A model generated the notes under the pieces. The model had not been told where the DNA came from, did no database searches, and saw only the letters and a list, made by a program, of their open reading frames with translations. A stretch of 15,383 nt of DNA from an uncultured Clostridia bacterium (lineage in GTDB: Bacteria > Bacillota > Clostridia > Oscillospirales > Ruminococcaceae). This document shows, piece after piece, positions 7,346 through 14,383 of the stretch. Positions within the stretch are counted from its first letter, which is position 1. The number at the start of each line of letters is the position of its first letter. The translations under genes and the position numbers were made by a program. The stretch is taken from positions 1-15,383 of the forward strand of contig CALLQM010000090.1 of assembly GCA_938014855.1 (NCBI GenBank). The letters are read 5' to 3'.

Positions 7346-8116
7346 TTAAACTTTTCCCATTGTTTTGAGGGGATCAATCCATTTGCCATCGGAAGATTTC
7401 ATTGCAAAGTGCAAATGCGGTTCCATGAGAATTTCACTTGGAATTTCGCCCACTTTGCCAATTTCCTGACCAACTTTGACTTTGTCGCCTTTTTTGACTG
7501 AGACTTCTTTTTGCAAACCGCAATATACGGATGTAACGCCGGTATCGTGTTTAATTTCCACCGTTACGCCCATCAGCGGGTCGTCTTTGACATCTGCGAC
7601 TTTTCCGTCGTTAACCGCTTTGACTGCAGTGTCCATGTCAGCTTTAATGTCAATGCCGTCGTGTGTACGCCATTCTTTCAGCGTTTCATTTTTTACGAGG
7701 TCACCGTTGCTGTATGCTCCAAAAATTTCACCTGACACCGGCATTACGTAGGAAGATGGTGGCAATTTTTGCAGCGCTGCGGCCTCGGCGGAGAGCGGTT
7801 TTGGTTTTTGTGAAGGCTCGGAGGATGACGCAGGCGCCGTAGATGAGGAGGATCGGCTGGATGACGGCTCCTTTACGCCGCTTTGCGCCTTTCCCGCTTC
7901 CTCCAAATCGGGGAAACCATAAGTCGGCTCCTCGGATGCTGCAGGCTGCTGCTCCATGATTTGATCGTTACTTTCGTCGATACGTGAAATGGTTTTGTCA
8001 ACCGCAACCCAAGCTGCGGTACCGGCGCCGATGACACATACCGCTAATGCAACATAAAAGCCTCTGCCTGCCAGAAATTTACTGAATTTGTTTTTCGAAT
8101 TATTAGAATCATTCAT
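7346..8116 (-). CDS. SpoIIQ-like M23/LytM domain membrane protein
   Basis: 256 residues: short basic cytoplasmic tail, one membrane span (about 20-39), Ser/Pro/Glu-rich linker (about 60-115) and a C-terminal LytM/M23 domain (about 118-256). The zinc ligands of the family appear present: THDGID (His152, Asp156) and PHLHF (His234, His236). The usual YxHL motif, which carries another active-site histidine, reads YCGL (Gly200), so peptidase activity may be weak. In spore formers SpoIIQ sits in the forespore membrane and holds the engulfing membrane through SpoIIIAH; in clostridia it often neighbours spoIID. The SpoIID domain lies about 2 kb away here, which supports the SpoIIQ reading, but a general cell-wall endopeptidase is possible. 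GGAGGTG stands ten bases before ATG 8116. Confidence 0.75.
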   Translation of the reverse strand: MNDSNNSKNKFSKFLAGRGFYVALAVCVIGAGTAAWVAVDKTISRIDESNDQIMEQQPAASEEPTYGFPDLEEAGKAQSGVKEPSSSRSSSSTAPASSSEPSQKPKPLSAEAAALQKLPPSSYVMPVSGEIFGAYSNGDLVKNETLKEWRTHDGIDIKADMDTAVKAVNDGKVADVKDDPLMGVTVEIKHDTGVTSVYCGLQKEVSVKKGDKVKVGQEIGKVGEIPSEILMEPHLHFAMKSSDGKWIDPLKTMGKV

Positions 8117-8138
8117 TTTGTGGTTACACCTCCAACGT

Positions 8139-8168
8139 TATTTTGGTCGCTTGAAGAATGGTTTATAC
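8139..8168 (-). promoter_or_regulatory. Possible sigmaF/sigmaG-type promoter of the SpoIIQ-like gene
   Basis: On the minus strand, GTATA (8164-8168) precedes GACCAAAATA (8139-8148) by 15 bases. This resembles the forespore sigmaF pattern as I recall it (GYATA then GGNNANANTR) with one mismatch. No convincing sigmaA promoter is visible in 8117-8245. A weakness: the predicted RNA start would fall on or beside the Shine-Dalgarno sequence at 8127-8133. Confidence 0.4.
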
Positions 8169-8245
8169 GATGCCAAGAATTTCTTTTCTAGGAGATTTGC
8201 AGAATCTTTTCCATGAGCAAATTTACGGAAACGAAACAAGCTTCC

Positions 8246-8602
8246 TTATTTCTTTTTTAAAAATTCCCGTAAGCCTATTATCAACAGCATAAGCCCAAAC
8301 AGTTTGGAAAGAATTTCGTTGCCTAATCGATTGCCCAGCCATACTCCGAGCAAGACGGAAGGCAGTCCCGCCGCAATACAAACAGCAGCGGTTTTCCAAG
8401 CAATCAGATGATTTCGGCTGTGCAGAAAAATGGATAGGGCAGCAATCGGAAGAAAAAACAACAAATTCATTCCCTGTGCTTCCAGTTGATTGTATCCGCC
8501 GTAAACGCGCAGATATAGGAGCAGAACCGCGCCGCCTCCCATGCCCAGCGACCCTAAAATGCCGCTTAACAGGGAAACAACCGCAATCCAAAGATAATTC
8601 AC
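8246..8602 (-). CDS. Half-size TauE/SafE (TSUP) transporter subunit, second of pair
   Basis: A 118-residue, almost wholly hydrophobic protein starting at GTG 8602. It opens NYLWIAVVSLLSGILGSLG then MGGGAV, the glycine-rich hairpin of the TauE/SafE family of anion or organosulfonate exporters, followed by about three more membrane spans and a basic tail. Full-length members have two such halves in about 250 residues; this is one half. Its GTG overlaps the TGA of the upstream half (GTGA), so the two are translationally coupled and probably form one transporter. A longer reading from 8845 would run through the upstream gene in the wrong frame and is rejected. The substrate cannot be read from the sequence. 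Confidence 0.85.
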   Translation of the reverse strand: MNYLWIAVVSLLSGILGSLGMGGGAVLLLYLRVYGGYNQLEAQGMNLLFFLPIAALSIFLHSRNHLIAWKTAAVCIAAGLPSVLLGVWLGNRLGNEILSKLFGLMLLIIGLREFLKKK

Positions 8603-8946
8603 AGCAGCAGGCGTATCGCGGAATACAGCACGAGCACGCCAAAAATCCGGTGAAGCCAAACAGATTTTATTTTTGGCAGAATCTTTCCGCCAATCACTGC
8701 ACCTGCCAGTCCCATCGGAAGAAAGGGCAGAGCACTTGCAAGCCGAATATGACCGATGGAAAGATAAAGCAGACTGCTTGCCAGTGAAAGCGGCAGGATG
8801 ACCGCGATGGAAGTTGCGTGGGCACGTTCTGCGGGAAATCCCCAATGTCCCAGCATTGGCACAACAATCATTCCACCTCCCGCACCAAACAGTCCGTTGA
8901 GTATTCCGGCAATTGCTCCGGTTAAAATAAATTTCAGTTTTTCCAT
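8599..8946 (-). CDS. Half-size TauE/SafE (TSUP) transporter subunit, first of pair
   Basis: A 115-residue hydrophobic protein with GLFGAGGGMIVVPML, the family's glycine-rich hairpin, then further membrane spans ending AIRLLL. ATG 8946 is chosen because AAAGGGGG lies seven bases upstream; an extension to GTG 8970 would include that site. It equals the N-terminal half of an ordinary TauE/SafE exporter, and its partner follows with a GTGA overlap. The upp terminator ends about 25 bases before the start, so expression depends on read-through or on a promoter overlapping the hairpin. Confidence 0.85.
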   Translation of the reverse strand: MEKLKFILTGAIAGILNGLFGAGGGMIVVPMLGHWGFPAERAHATSIAVILPLSLASSLLYLSIGHIRLASALPFLPMGLAGAVIGGKILPKIKSVWLHRIFGVLVLYSAIRLLL

Positions 8947-8970
8947 TTCATTCCCCCTTTGTTTGAACAC

Positions 8971-9011
8971 AAAAAAAGAAGCTGTTTGGATTTAGCATTC
9001 CAAACAGCTTC
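8971..9011 (-). terminator. Rho-independent terminator after upp
   Basis: A perfect 13-bp stem (8978-8990 with 8999-9011) with an 8-base loop; read on the minus strand it is followed by seven T residues. It closes the SEDS-to-upp gene unit and lies directly before the transporter pair. Confidence 0.9.
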
Positions 9012-9066
9012 TGTCTTTATTCGATGAATTCTTTCCCTATTTATTTAAAAATTGCAGAAATAAGAA

Positions 9067-9702
9067 TTATTTGGTACCGAAGATACGGTCGCCCGCATCC
9101 CCAAGACCAGGTACAATGTATTTGTTTTCATCCAGGTGATCATCCAGCGCGCCGCAATAAATTTGAACGTCAGGATGTGCTTCGCTCAGCGCTTTCATCC
9201 CTTCTGGAGCCGCAATGATACACATAAATTTAATGTGATCCGAGCAGTTATGCTTTTTCAGCTGATCGATTGCGTCCACAGCAGAACCGCCGGTGGCAAG
9301 CATCGGGTCCAAAACGATAATGTCGCGTTCCTGAATATCTGCGGGCAGTTTGCAGTAGTATTCTACCGGCTCATGAGAAACGGGATCGCGGTACATTCCG
9401 ATGTGGCCGATTTTTGCGGCAGGGACAAGCTCCAGCATACCGTCCACCATTCCGAGACCTGCGCGAAGAATCGGAACAAAAGCAACCTTGCGTCCAGAAA
9501 TCACGCTCGATTTTGTAATACAGATAGGCGTTTCGATCTCCACCTCTTTGGTGGGCATATCGCGGGTCGCCTCATAGCACATCAGCATGGCGATCTCATT
9601 GATCAGTTCGCGGAATTCCTTTGAACCGGTGTTTTTATCACGCAAGAGTGTAATTTTGTGTTTGATCAGCGGGTGATCCATAATGAACGGTTTTGTAGAC
9701 AT
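9067..9702 (-). CDS. upp: Uracil phosphoribosyltransferase
   Basis: Makes UMP from uracil and PRPP in pyrimidine salvage. 211 residues, the normal length. The PRPP-binding loop DPMLATGGSA is at 132-141, the substrate loop PILRAGLGM near 77-85, and the uracil-binding end reads PGLGDAGDRIFGTK. AAGGGG stands eight bases before ATG 9702. It is the last gene of the minus-strand unit, 28 bases after rpiB, and is followed by a strong terminator. Confidence 0.97.
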   Translation of the reverse strand: MSTKPFIMDHPLIKHKITLLRDKNTGSKEFRELINEIAMLMCYEATRDMPTKEVEIETPICITKSSVISGRKVAFVPILRAGLGMVDGMLELVPAAKIGHIGMYRDPVSHEPVEYYCKLPADIQERDIIVLDPMLATGGSAVDAIDQLKKHNCSDHIKFMCIIAAPEGMKALSEAHPDVQIYCGALDDHLDENKYIVPGLGDAGDRIFGTK

Positions 9703-9730
9703 AAAGATATCCCCTTATTAAATTAGATTT

Positions 9731-10168
9731 TCAGTGATTTTCCAGCGCAGTAATTTTGTCAATGCGGCGCTGATGACGTCCGCCCTCGAATTGTGTATGC
9801 AAAAATACATCTACGAGTTCGATTGCAAGCCCGGCTCCGACAACACGTCCACCCATGCAGAGCGCGTTGGCGTCGTTGTGAAGGCGGGTATATTTCGTGC
9901 TGAAATAGTCCGAGCAGCATGCGGCACGGATGCCTTTGACTTTGTTTGCCGCCATAGAAATGCCGATGCCGGTTCCGCAAAACAGCAGTGCCTTGTCGCA
10001 CTCACCGGAAACGACGGCACGGCAGGCCGGATCAGCCATATCGGGATAGTCACAGGACTGACCGTCAAGGCTTCCAAAATCCTTATAAGCGATTTTCTTT
10101 TCGTCCAGCCAAGCTCTGACTTCTTCTTTCAGAGCATAGCCGCCGTGATCTGCAGCTAAAGCTATCAT
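9731..10168 (-). CDS. rpiB: Ribose-5-phosphate isomerase B
   Basis: Interconverts ribose 5-phosphate and ribulose 5-phosphate. 145 residues, the normal length for RpiB. It begins MIALAADHGG, with the active-site Cys64 in CGTGIGIS, and carries ANKVKGIRAA and the NDANALCMGGR segment. ATG 10168 overlaps the TGA of tsaB (ATGA), so the two are translationally coupled; a longer frame upstream lies inside tsaB and is not used. Confidence 0.95.
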   Translation of the reverse strand: MIALAADHGGYALKEEVRAWLDEKKIAYKDFGSLDGQSCDYPDMADPACRAVVSGECDKALLFCGTGIGISMAANKVKGIRAACCSDYFSTKYTRLHNDANALCMGGRVVGAGLAIELVDVFLHTQFEGGRHQRRIDKITALENH

Positions 10169-10884
10169 GAATTTACATCTCCTGTTTGTTTTTGTTTTGC
10201 AAGAAGCTCTCTCTGGGCTTGTGGCAGCCTCAAATAGGCAGGAACAAGCGCAGACGGCTCCACAGTATTTCCGCATTGAGCAATGGGCATGGCCGCAAGC
10301 GCAACCGAAGATGCGCGCACAAACTGCAGTGCAGGCGACGCAAGCCGAATGCCGGGAACACGTTCTTTCAAGCTATTATAACACAGTTTTGCCCCGTCTC
10401 CAACTAAAAAAACCGTTGAACCGACATTTTTTACCCATTCTTCAAATTCGGCAATCGGAATGGCGCAGTCTTTTTGCAGACGCGTCAAATTTTCGCCGTT
10501 CCAGCGAAATAAAGCGGCATAGACCTGCGAACAGCGCGCATCCAAAACAGGTGCGACCACGCAGTCCGTGCCGTATAAATTATAAGCGAGCGCTTCCAAA
10601 GTCGATATTCCCACGCAGGAGCGTTCCAAGGCGTGTGCCATGCCTTTTACAGCGGAAAGCCCGATGCGAAGCCCGGTAAACGAGCCGGGCCCGTCTGTCA
10701 CTGCAAATACGTCCACGTCTTCCAACGGGATATGCGTTTGATCCAGCAGACCCTGCACCATTGGCATAATGGTCTGCGAATGCGTGAGCTTTACATTTGT
10801 AAAGCATTCACCCAAAACAATGTCATCTTCTACCAAAGCACAGCTTGCCGAAAGGGACGAGGTATCCATCGCAAGAATCTTCAA
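10165..10884 (-). CDS. tsaB: tRNA t6A synthesis protein TsaB
   Basis: A non-catalytic ASKHA-fold partner of TsaD and TsaE in forming threonylcarbamoyl-adenosine 37 of tRNA. 239 residues. Visible are ILAMDTSS at the start, HSQTIMP, the characteristic DGPGSFTGLRIG, and STLEALAYNL. The start is TTG 10884, overlapping the tsaE stop as TTGA; the end overlaps rpiB as ATGA. tsaD is not in the window. Confidence 0.95.
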   Translation of the reverse strand: MKILAMDTSSLSASCALVEDDIVLGECFTNVKLTHSQTIMPMVQGLLDQTHIPLEDVDVFAVTDGPGSFTGLRIGLSAVKGMAHALERSCVGISTLEALAYNLYGTDCVVAPVLDARCSQVYAALFRWNGENLTRLQKDCAIPIAEFEEWVKNVGSTVFLVGDGAKLCYNSLKERVPGIRLASPALQFVRASSVALAAMPIAQCGNTVEPSALVPAYLRLPQAQRELLAKQKQTGDVNS

Positions 10885-11309
10885 AACCGTTCATCCCCCT
10901 TAATCTTGATGTCGCGCGTATCATCATCGATACGCGATATTGTTAAATAAATGGTATGTTCCGGCAAAGCAGAATCAATATTTTCACTCCACTCGATGAG
11001 CAGGATGCCGTCTTGACCGAGATAGTCAAAAAAGCCGGTCGAGTATAGTTCATCAAAACTTGTCACACGGTACATATCAAAGTGAAAAAGCGGAATACTG
11101 CCTCTTGTATACTCATGTACGAGCGCAAAAGTAGGGCTGGAAACATTATCTTTCAGCCCCAAGCCGGATGCAAGACCGCGCGCAAATGCCGTTTTGCCCA
11201 CACCCATCCCGCCGCGGCAGGCGATAATATCGCCTGCACGCAGATTTTTCGCGCACTGCGCGGCAAATTTTTCTGTATCCGCAGTAGAATGGCTGGTAAA
11301 TTGAATCAC
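10881..11309 (-). CDS. tsaE: tRNA t6A synthesis ATPase TsaE
   Basis: The P-loop ATPase that drives the TsaB-TsaD complex. 142 residues, usual size. Walker A GGMGVGKT is at 33-40, followed by SSPTFALVHEY and the FHFDMYR and IEWSEN motifs of the family. GTG 11309 stands behind AGAAGG with about eight bases of spacing. It lies 21 bases after fhs and overlaps tsaB by TTGA. Confidence 0.95.
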   Translation of the reverse strand: MIQFTSHSTADTEKFAAQCAKNLRAGDIIACRGGMGVGKTAFARGLASGLGLKDNVSSPTFALVHEYTRGSIPLFHFDMYRVTSFDELYSTGFFDYLGQDGILLIEWSENIDSALPEHTIYLTISRIDDDTRDIKIKGDERF

Positions 11310-11330
11310 GCTTTTACCTTCTTCTTTCGG

Positions 11331-12998
11331 TTAAAATAGACCCGATATGTGCCCGGCTCCATCCACATCGATGTGATTGGCCGCCGGTTCTTTTGGAAGT
11401 CCCGGCATGGTCATAATATTGCCGGTAAGCACGACAATAAATCCCGCACCGGCAGACAGCCGCACATCTTTGACATGAATCGTAAAGCCGGTTGGACGTC
11501 CAAGCTGTGCTGGGTCGTCCGAAAGGGAATATTGTGTTTTTGCAACGCAGATGGGAAGATCTGCTTTTCCGAGTTTTTCGATTTCAGCAATCATCTTATT
11601 TGCGGCGGGCGCATACTCGACATTTGCCGCACCGTAAATATCCGTTGTAATCCGCTCAATTTTTTCTTTGATCGGCAGAGCGGTATCATAGAGCAGGCGG
11701 AAGTTTGACGGTTCTTCACAAGCTTCAACAACTGCTTTTGCCAGCTGAACGCCGCCGTCTCCGCCTTTGGCAAATACTTCAGACAAGGCAAACCGACAGC
11801 CGGTTTTTGCGCAGAAATCGGACAAAACAGCAATTTCTTCTTCGCTGTCATTGCCGAATCGATTGATTGCGACAACTACAGGAACGCCGTATTTCTGCAT
11901 ATTTTCTACATGTGCCTGCAAGTTGACCAAACCTTTTTTAAGAGCGTCCACATTTGGCAGACCTACTTCGGATTTCGGAATGCCGCCGTTATATTTGAGC
12001 GCACGCATAGTCGCTACCAATACGATGGCAGAGGGCGCAATGCCCGCGTAGCGGCACTTGATGTCGAGGAACTTTTCAGCACCGAGGTCAGAGCCGAATC
12101 CGGCTTCTGTGATGGTATAATCTGCAAGTTTCAGCGCGAGCTTTGTCGCGCGAATCGAATTGCATCCATGTGCGATGTTGGCGAACGGTCCGCCGTGCAT
12201 CAGTGCCGGAGTATTTTCCAGTGTCTGCACGAGATTTGGTTTTAAAGCATCTTTGAGCAGAGCCGCCATAGCACCCTGCGCCTGCAAGTCACGCGCATAA
12301 ATCGGGGTGTTTTCAAACGAATATGCAACCAAAATGTCGCCCAAACGTTTTTTTAGATCGTCCAAGTCGGCGGCAAGGCAGAGAATCGCCATAACTTCGG
12401 AAGCAACGGTGATCATGAAATGGTCTTCACGCGGCATACCGTTGACTTTTCCGCCCAGTCCGACCACCACATTTCGCAGAGCGCGGTCATTCATGTCCAA
12501 ACAGCGGTTAATCAAAATACGGCGCGGATCAATTTTAAGAACATTGCCCTGATGGATGTGGTTGTCTAAAACCGCACACAGCAGGTTGTTTGCGGCAGTG
12601 ATGGCGTGCATATCACCGGTAAAATGCAGGTTGATATCTTCCATTGGAACCACCTGCGCGTAACCGCCTCCTGCGGCGCCGCCTTTGATGCCGAATACGG
12701 GGCCGAGCGATGGTTCACGCAGAGCGATAATGGCTTTTTTGCCGATTTTCGCCATTGCTTCACCTAAACCAACCGTAGTGGTTGTTTTGCCTTCTCCTGC
12801 CGGAGTCGGGTTGATTGCTGTCACTAAGATCAGCTTTCCATCCGGACGGCTGTCAAGACGGGAATAAACGGATTCCGAAAATTTGGCCTTATACCGTCCG
12901 TAAGGCTCCAATTCATCCGACAAAATTCCAAGCTGCTCTGCAATTTCACTGATAGGACGCAGGGCGGCAGACTGTGCAATTTCGATATCACTTTGCAT
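11331..12998 (-). CDS. fhs: Formate--tetrahydrofolate ligase
   Basis: Makes 10-formyl-tetrahydrofolate from formate, THF and ATP, feeding purine synthesis, initiator-tRNA formylation and, in acetogens, the Wood-Ljungdahl methyl branch. 555 residues, full length. The P-loop TPAGEGKT is at 65-72, the region VLDNHIHQGN and the MHGGPFANIAHGCNS segment are typical, and the end IDVDGAGHISGLF is the family's C-terminus. GGAGGG lies six bases before ATG 12998. It sits 14 bases after the SEDS gene, so the two are probably co-transcribed. No other one-carbon gene is seen here, so acetogenesis cannot be inferred. Confidence 0.97.
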   Translation of the reverse strand: MQSDIEIAQSAALRPISEIAEQLGILSDELEPYGRYKAKFSESVYSRLDSRPDGKLILVTAINPTPAGEGKTTTTVGLGEAMAKIGKKAIIALREPSLGPVFGIKGGAAGGGYAQVVPMEDINLHFTGDMHAITAANNLLCAVLDNHIHQGNVLKIDPRRILINRCLDMNDRALRNVVVGLGGKVNGMPREDHFMITVASEVMAILCLAADLDDLKKRLGDILVAYSFENTPIYARDLQAQGAMAALLKDALKPNLVQTLENTPALMHGGPFANIAHGCNSIRATKLALKLADYTITEAGFGSDLGAEKFLDIKCRYAGIAPSAIVLVATMRALKYNGGIPKSEVGLPNVDALKKGLVNLQAHVENMQKYGVPVVVAINRFGNDSEEEIAVLSDFCAKTGCRFALSEVFAKGGDGGVQLAKAVVEACEEPSNFRLLYDTALPIKEKIERITTDIYGAANVEYAPAANKMIAEIEKLGKADLPICVAKTQYSLSDDPAQLGRPTGFTIHVKDVRLSAGAGFIVVLTGNIMTMPGLPKEPAANHIDVDGAGHISGLF

Positions 12999-13012
12999 GA
13001 ATGACCCTCCAA

Positions 13013-14152
13013 TTACTCACTAAACAAATTTTTGGTAGTATGTATATGAACTGACAACGCCAGACCAATGCTCATATAGGTCGACAGTACCGAAGTACCG
13101 CCGTTGGAAACAAGCGGCAGTGTAATTCCGATGACCGGCAAAAGAGACAGACACATTCCGATATTAATGATAGCCTGCACGGAAATCATTGCAAAAATAC
13201 CAACACAAATCAGCCGGCCTTCCATATCCTGTGAATGCTGGGCACAAGATAACAGCCGGGTAGACAGCAAAATCAGCAGAACAATGACAGCTAAACATCC
13301 GACAAATCCCAAGGATTCCCCGATAAATGCAAAAATAAAATCGTTGTGCGCTTCCGGAACGGGAGTATGTGTATCGGCAAAAATGCCTTTGCCCCATATC
13401 TTTCCCGACCCAATCGCCAATTTCGCTTGATATTGCTGGTAATAGTCGCCCAGCTTGTCCTGCATTTCCGGTCGAAATAAAATGCGTATTCGCTGCTTTT
13501 GGTCTTCATTTAAAATAAAGAACCACGCGGCCGGTGTCAAAACCACCAAAGACCCAAATGCCCAAATGATATATTTCCAGCTGAGCCCGGCGGCAAATAC
13601 CATGCAGATAAAAATCCCGGCAAACACGATTGCCGTTCCGTCGTCGCCCTGAAAATGAATCAAAAGAATAGGGACAGCACCGTGAGCGCAGACCGCCAAT
13701 AAGTTCTGCGGCCGATTAAGCTGATCGTGAACGATGGAAAGGTGATAAGCCAAGATTAAAATAAAAGAGATTTTCAAAAATTCAGTCGGCTGAATCGTAA
13801 AACTGGTGCCGGGAACATACAACCAAGATTTGTCATTTTGACGCATTGCGGTTCCATGGCCGACAAAAAATGTGAGCAAAACTAACAGATAGGAAGCCGG
13901 CACATGCAGTTTCCAAAGCTTTGTCAACGTGTGATAATCGAATTTCGACAAAATAAGAGCGGCAATACAGCCCAAGCCTGTGGCGATCAACTGAACCAGC
14001 ACTTTGCGGGGTCCAACTTTGCTGATCAGTTCAGAATGTGCAATTCCAGCCAGCATAATCAGCCCAACGCAGGATAACCCCAAGCAAAGTGTCCACAGCC
14101 AAAGGTCGGTTTGCCGCAAATAGACATAAATAGCGTGAAATAGTTTTTTCAT
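13013..14152 (-). CDS. SEDS-family glycan polymerase (FtsW/RodA/SpoVE), RodA-like
   Basis: A 379-residue polytopic membrane protein of about ten spans. SEDS proteins polymerise lipid II into glycan strands with a partner class B PBP. Visible are SFTIQPTEFLKIS, QAKLAIGSGKIWGKG, the conserved HNDFIFAFIGE with the essential-type Asp271, and near the end NIGMCLSLLPVIGITLPLVSNGGTS. The spacing around AIGSG resembles RodA more than FtsW, but FtsW or SpoVE cannot be excluded. The start is ATG 14152 behind GGGAG; an extension to 14197 would include that site. It is first in the gene unit, downstream of a sigmaA promoter. The family's usual SYGGS motif reads SNGGT. Confidence 0.9.
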   Translation of the reverse strand: MKKLFHAIYVYLRQTDLWLWTLCLGLSCVGLIMLAGIAHSELISKVGPRKVLVQLIATGLGCIAALILSKFDYHTLTKLWKLHVPASYLLVLLTFFVGHGTAMRQNDKSWLYVPGTSFTIQPTEFLKISFILILAYHLSIVHDQLNRPQNLLAVCAHGAVPILLIHFQGDDGTAIVFAGIFICMVFAAGLSWKYIIWAFGSLVVLTPAAWFFILNEDQKQRIRILFRPEMQDKLGDYYQQYQAKLAIGSGKIWGKGIFADTHTPVPEAHNDFIFAFIGESLGFVGCLAVIVLLILLSTRLLSCAQHSQDMEGRLICVGIFAMISVQAIINIGMCLSLLPVIGITLPLVSNGGTSVLSTYMSIGLALSVHIHTTKNLFSE

Positions 14153-14224
14153 ATAGTACTCCCAAAAATGGATGGATAAAATTAGCAGAGCTGTCAAAAT
14201 ACACGGATGCAGACATTGACTATT

Positions 14225-14253
14225 ATTATACCGAAAAAGCGGGAGACGTTCAA
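14225..14253 (-). promoter_or_regulatory. SigmaA promoter of the SEDS-fhs-tsaE-tsaB-rpiB-upp unit
   Basis: On the minus strand, TTGAAC (14248-14253), a 17-base spacer, then a perfect TATAAT (14225-14230). The RNA should start near 14218 with a leader of about 65 bases before the SEDS start codon. Confidence 0.85.
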
Positions 14254-14284
14254 GAGAAATCCATGAACATCCCTGCTTATAACA

Positions 14285-14313
14285 AAAAATGTCTGCATCA
14301 GGCAGACATTTTT
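14285..14313 (-). terminator. Second tandem terminator downstream of ppdK
   Basis: A perfect 12-bp stem (14285-14296 with 14302-14313) around a 5-base loop; read on the minus strand it runs into TTTTTTG. It insulates the downstream SEDS promoter from ppdK read-through. Confidence 0.85.
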
Positions 14314-14319
14314 AAAGAA

Positions 14320-14351
14320 AATGCTTCGGCGGGAATTCCCGCCGAAGCATT
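14320..14351 (-). terminator. GC-rich perfect palindrome, first hairpin downstream of ppdK
   Basis: A perfect 32-base inverted repeat with GAATTC at its centre, 33 bases past the ppdK stop. Followed on the minus strand only by TTCTTT, so it may act as an imperfect terminator or a 3'-end-protecting hairpin ahead of the canonical terminator at 14285-14313. Confidence 0.65.
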
Positions 14352-14383
14352 GATTTCGTTCATATTCACGTTTGTGAACTAGA

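Noticed and set aside
7000..7346. Mobile element or recombination boundary to explain the odd gene mix
   Set aside because: I see no transposase, integrase, terminal repeats or attachment-site pairs anywhere in the window.
8603..8845. N-terminal extension of the second TauE/SafE half
   Set aside because: It runs through the first half in a different frame with a non-membrane, low-quality sequence; GTG 8602 in the GTGA overlap is better.
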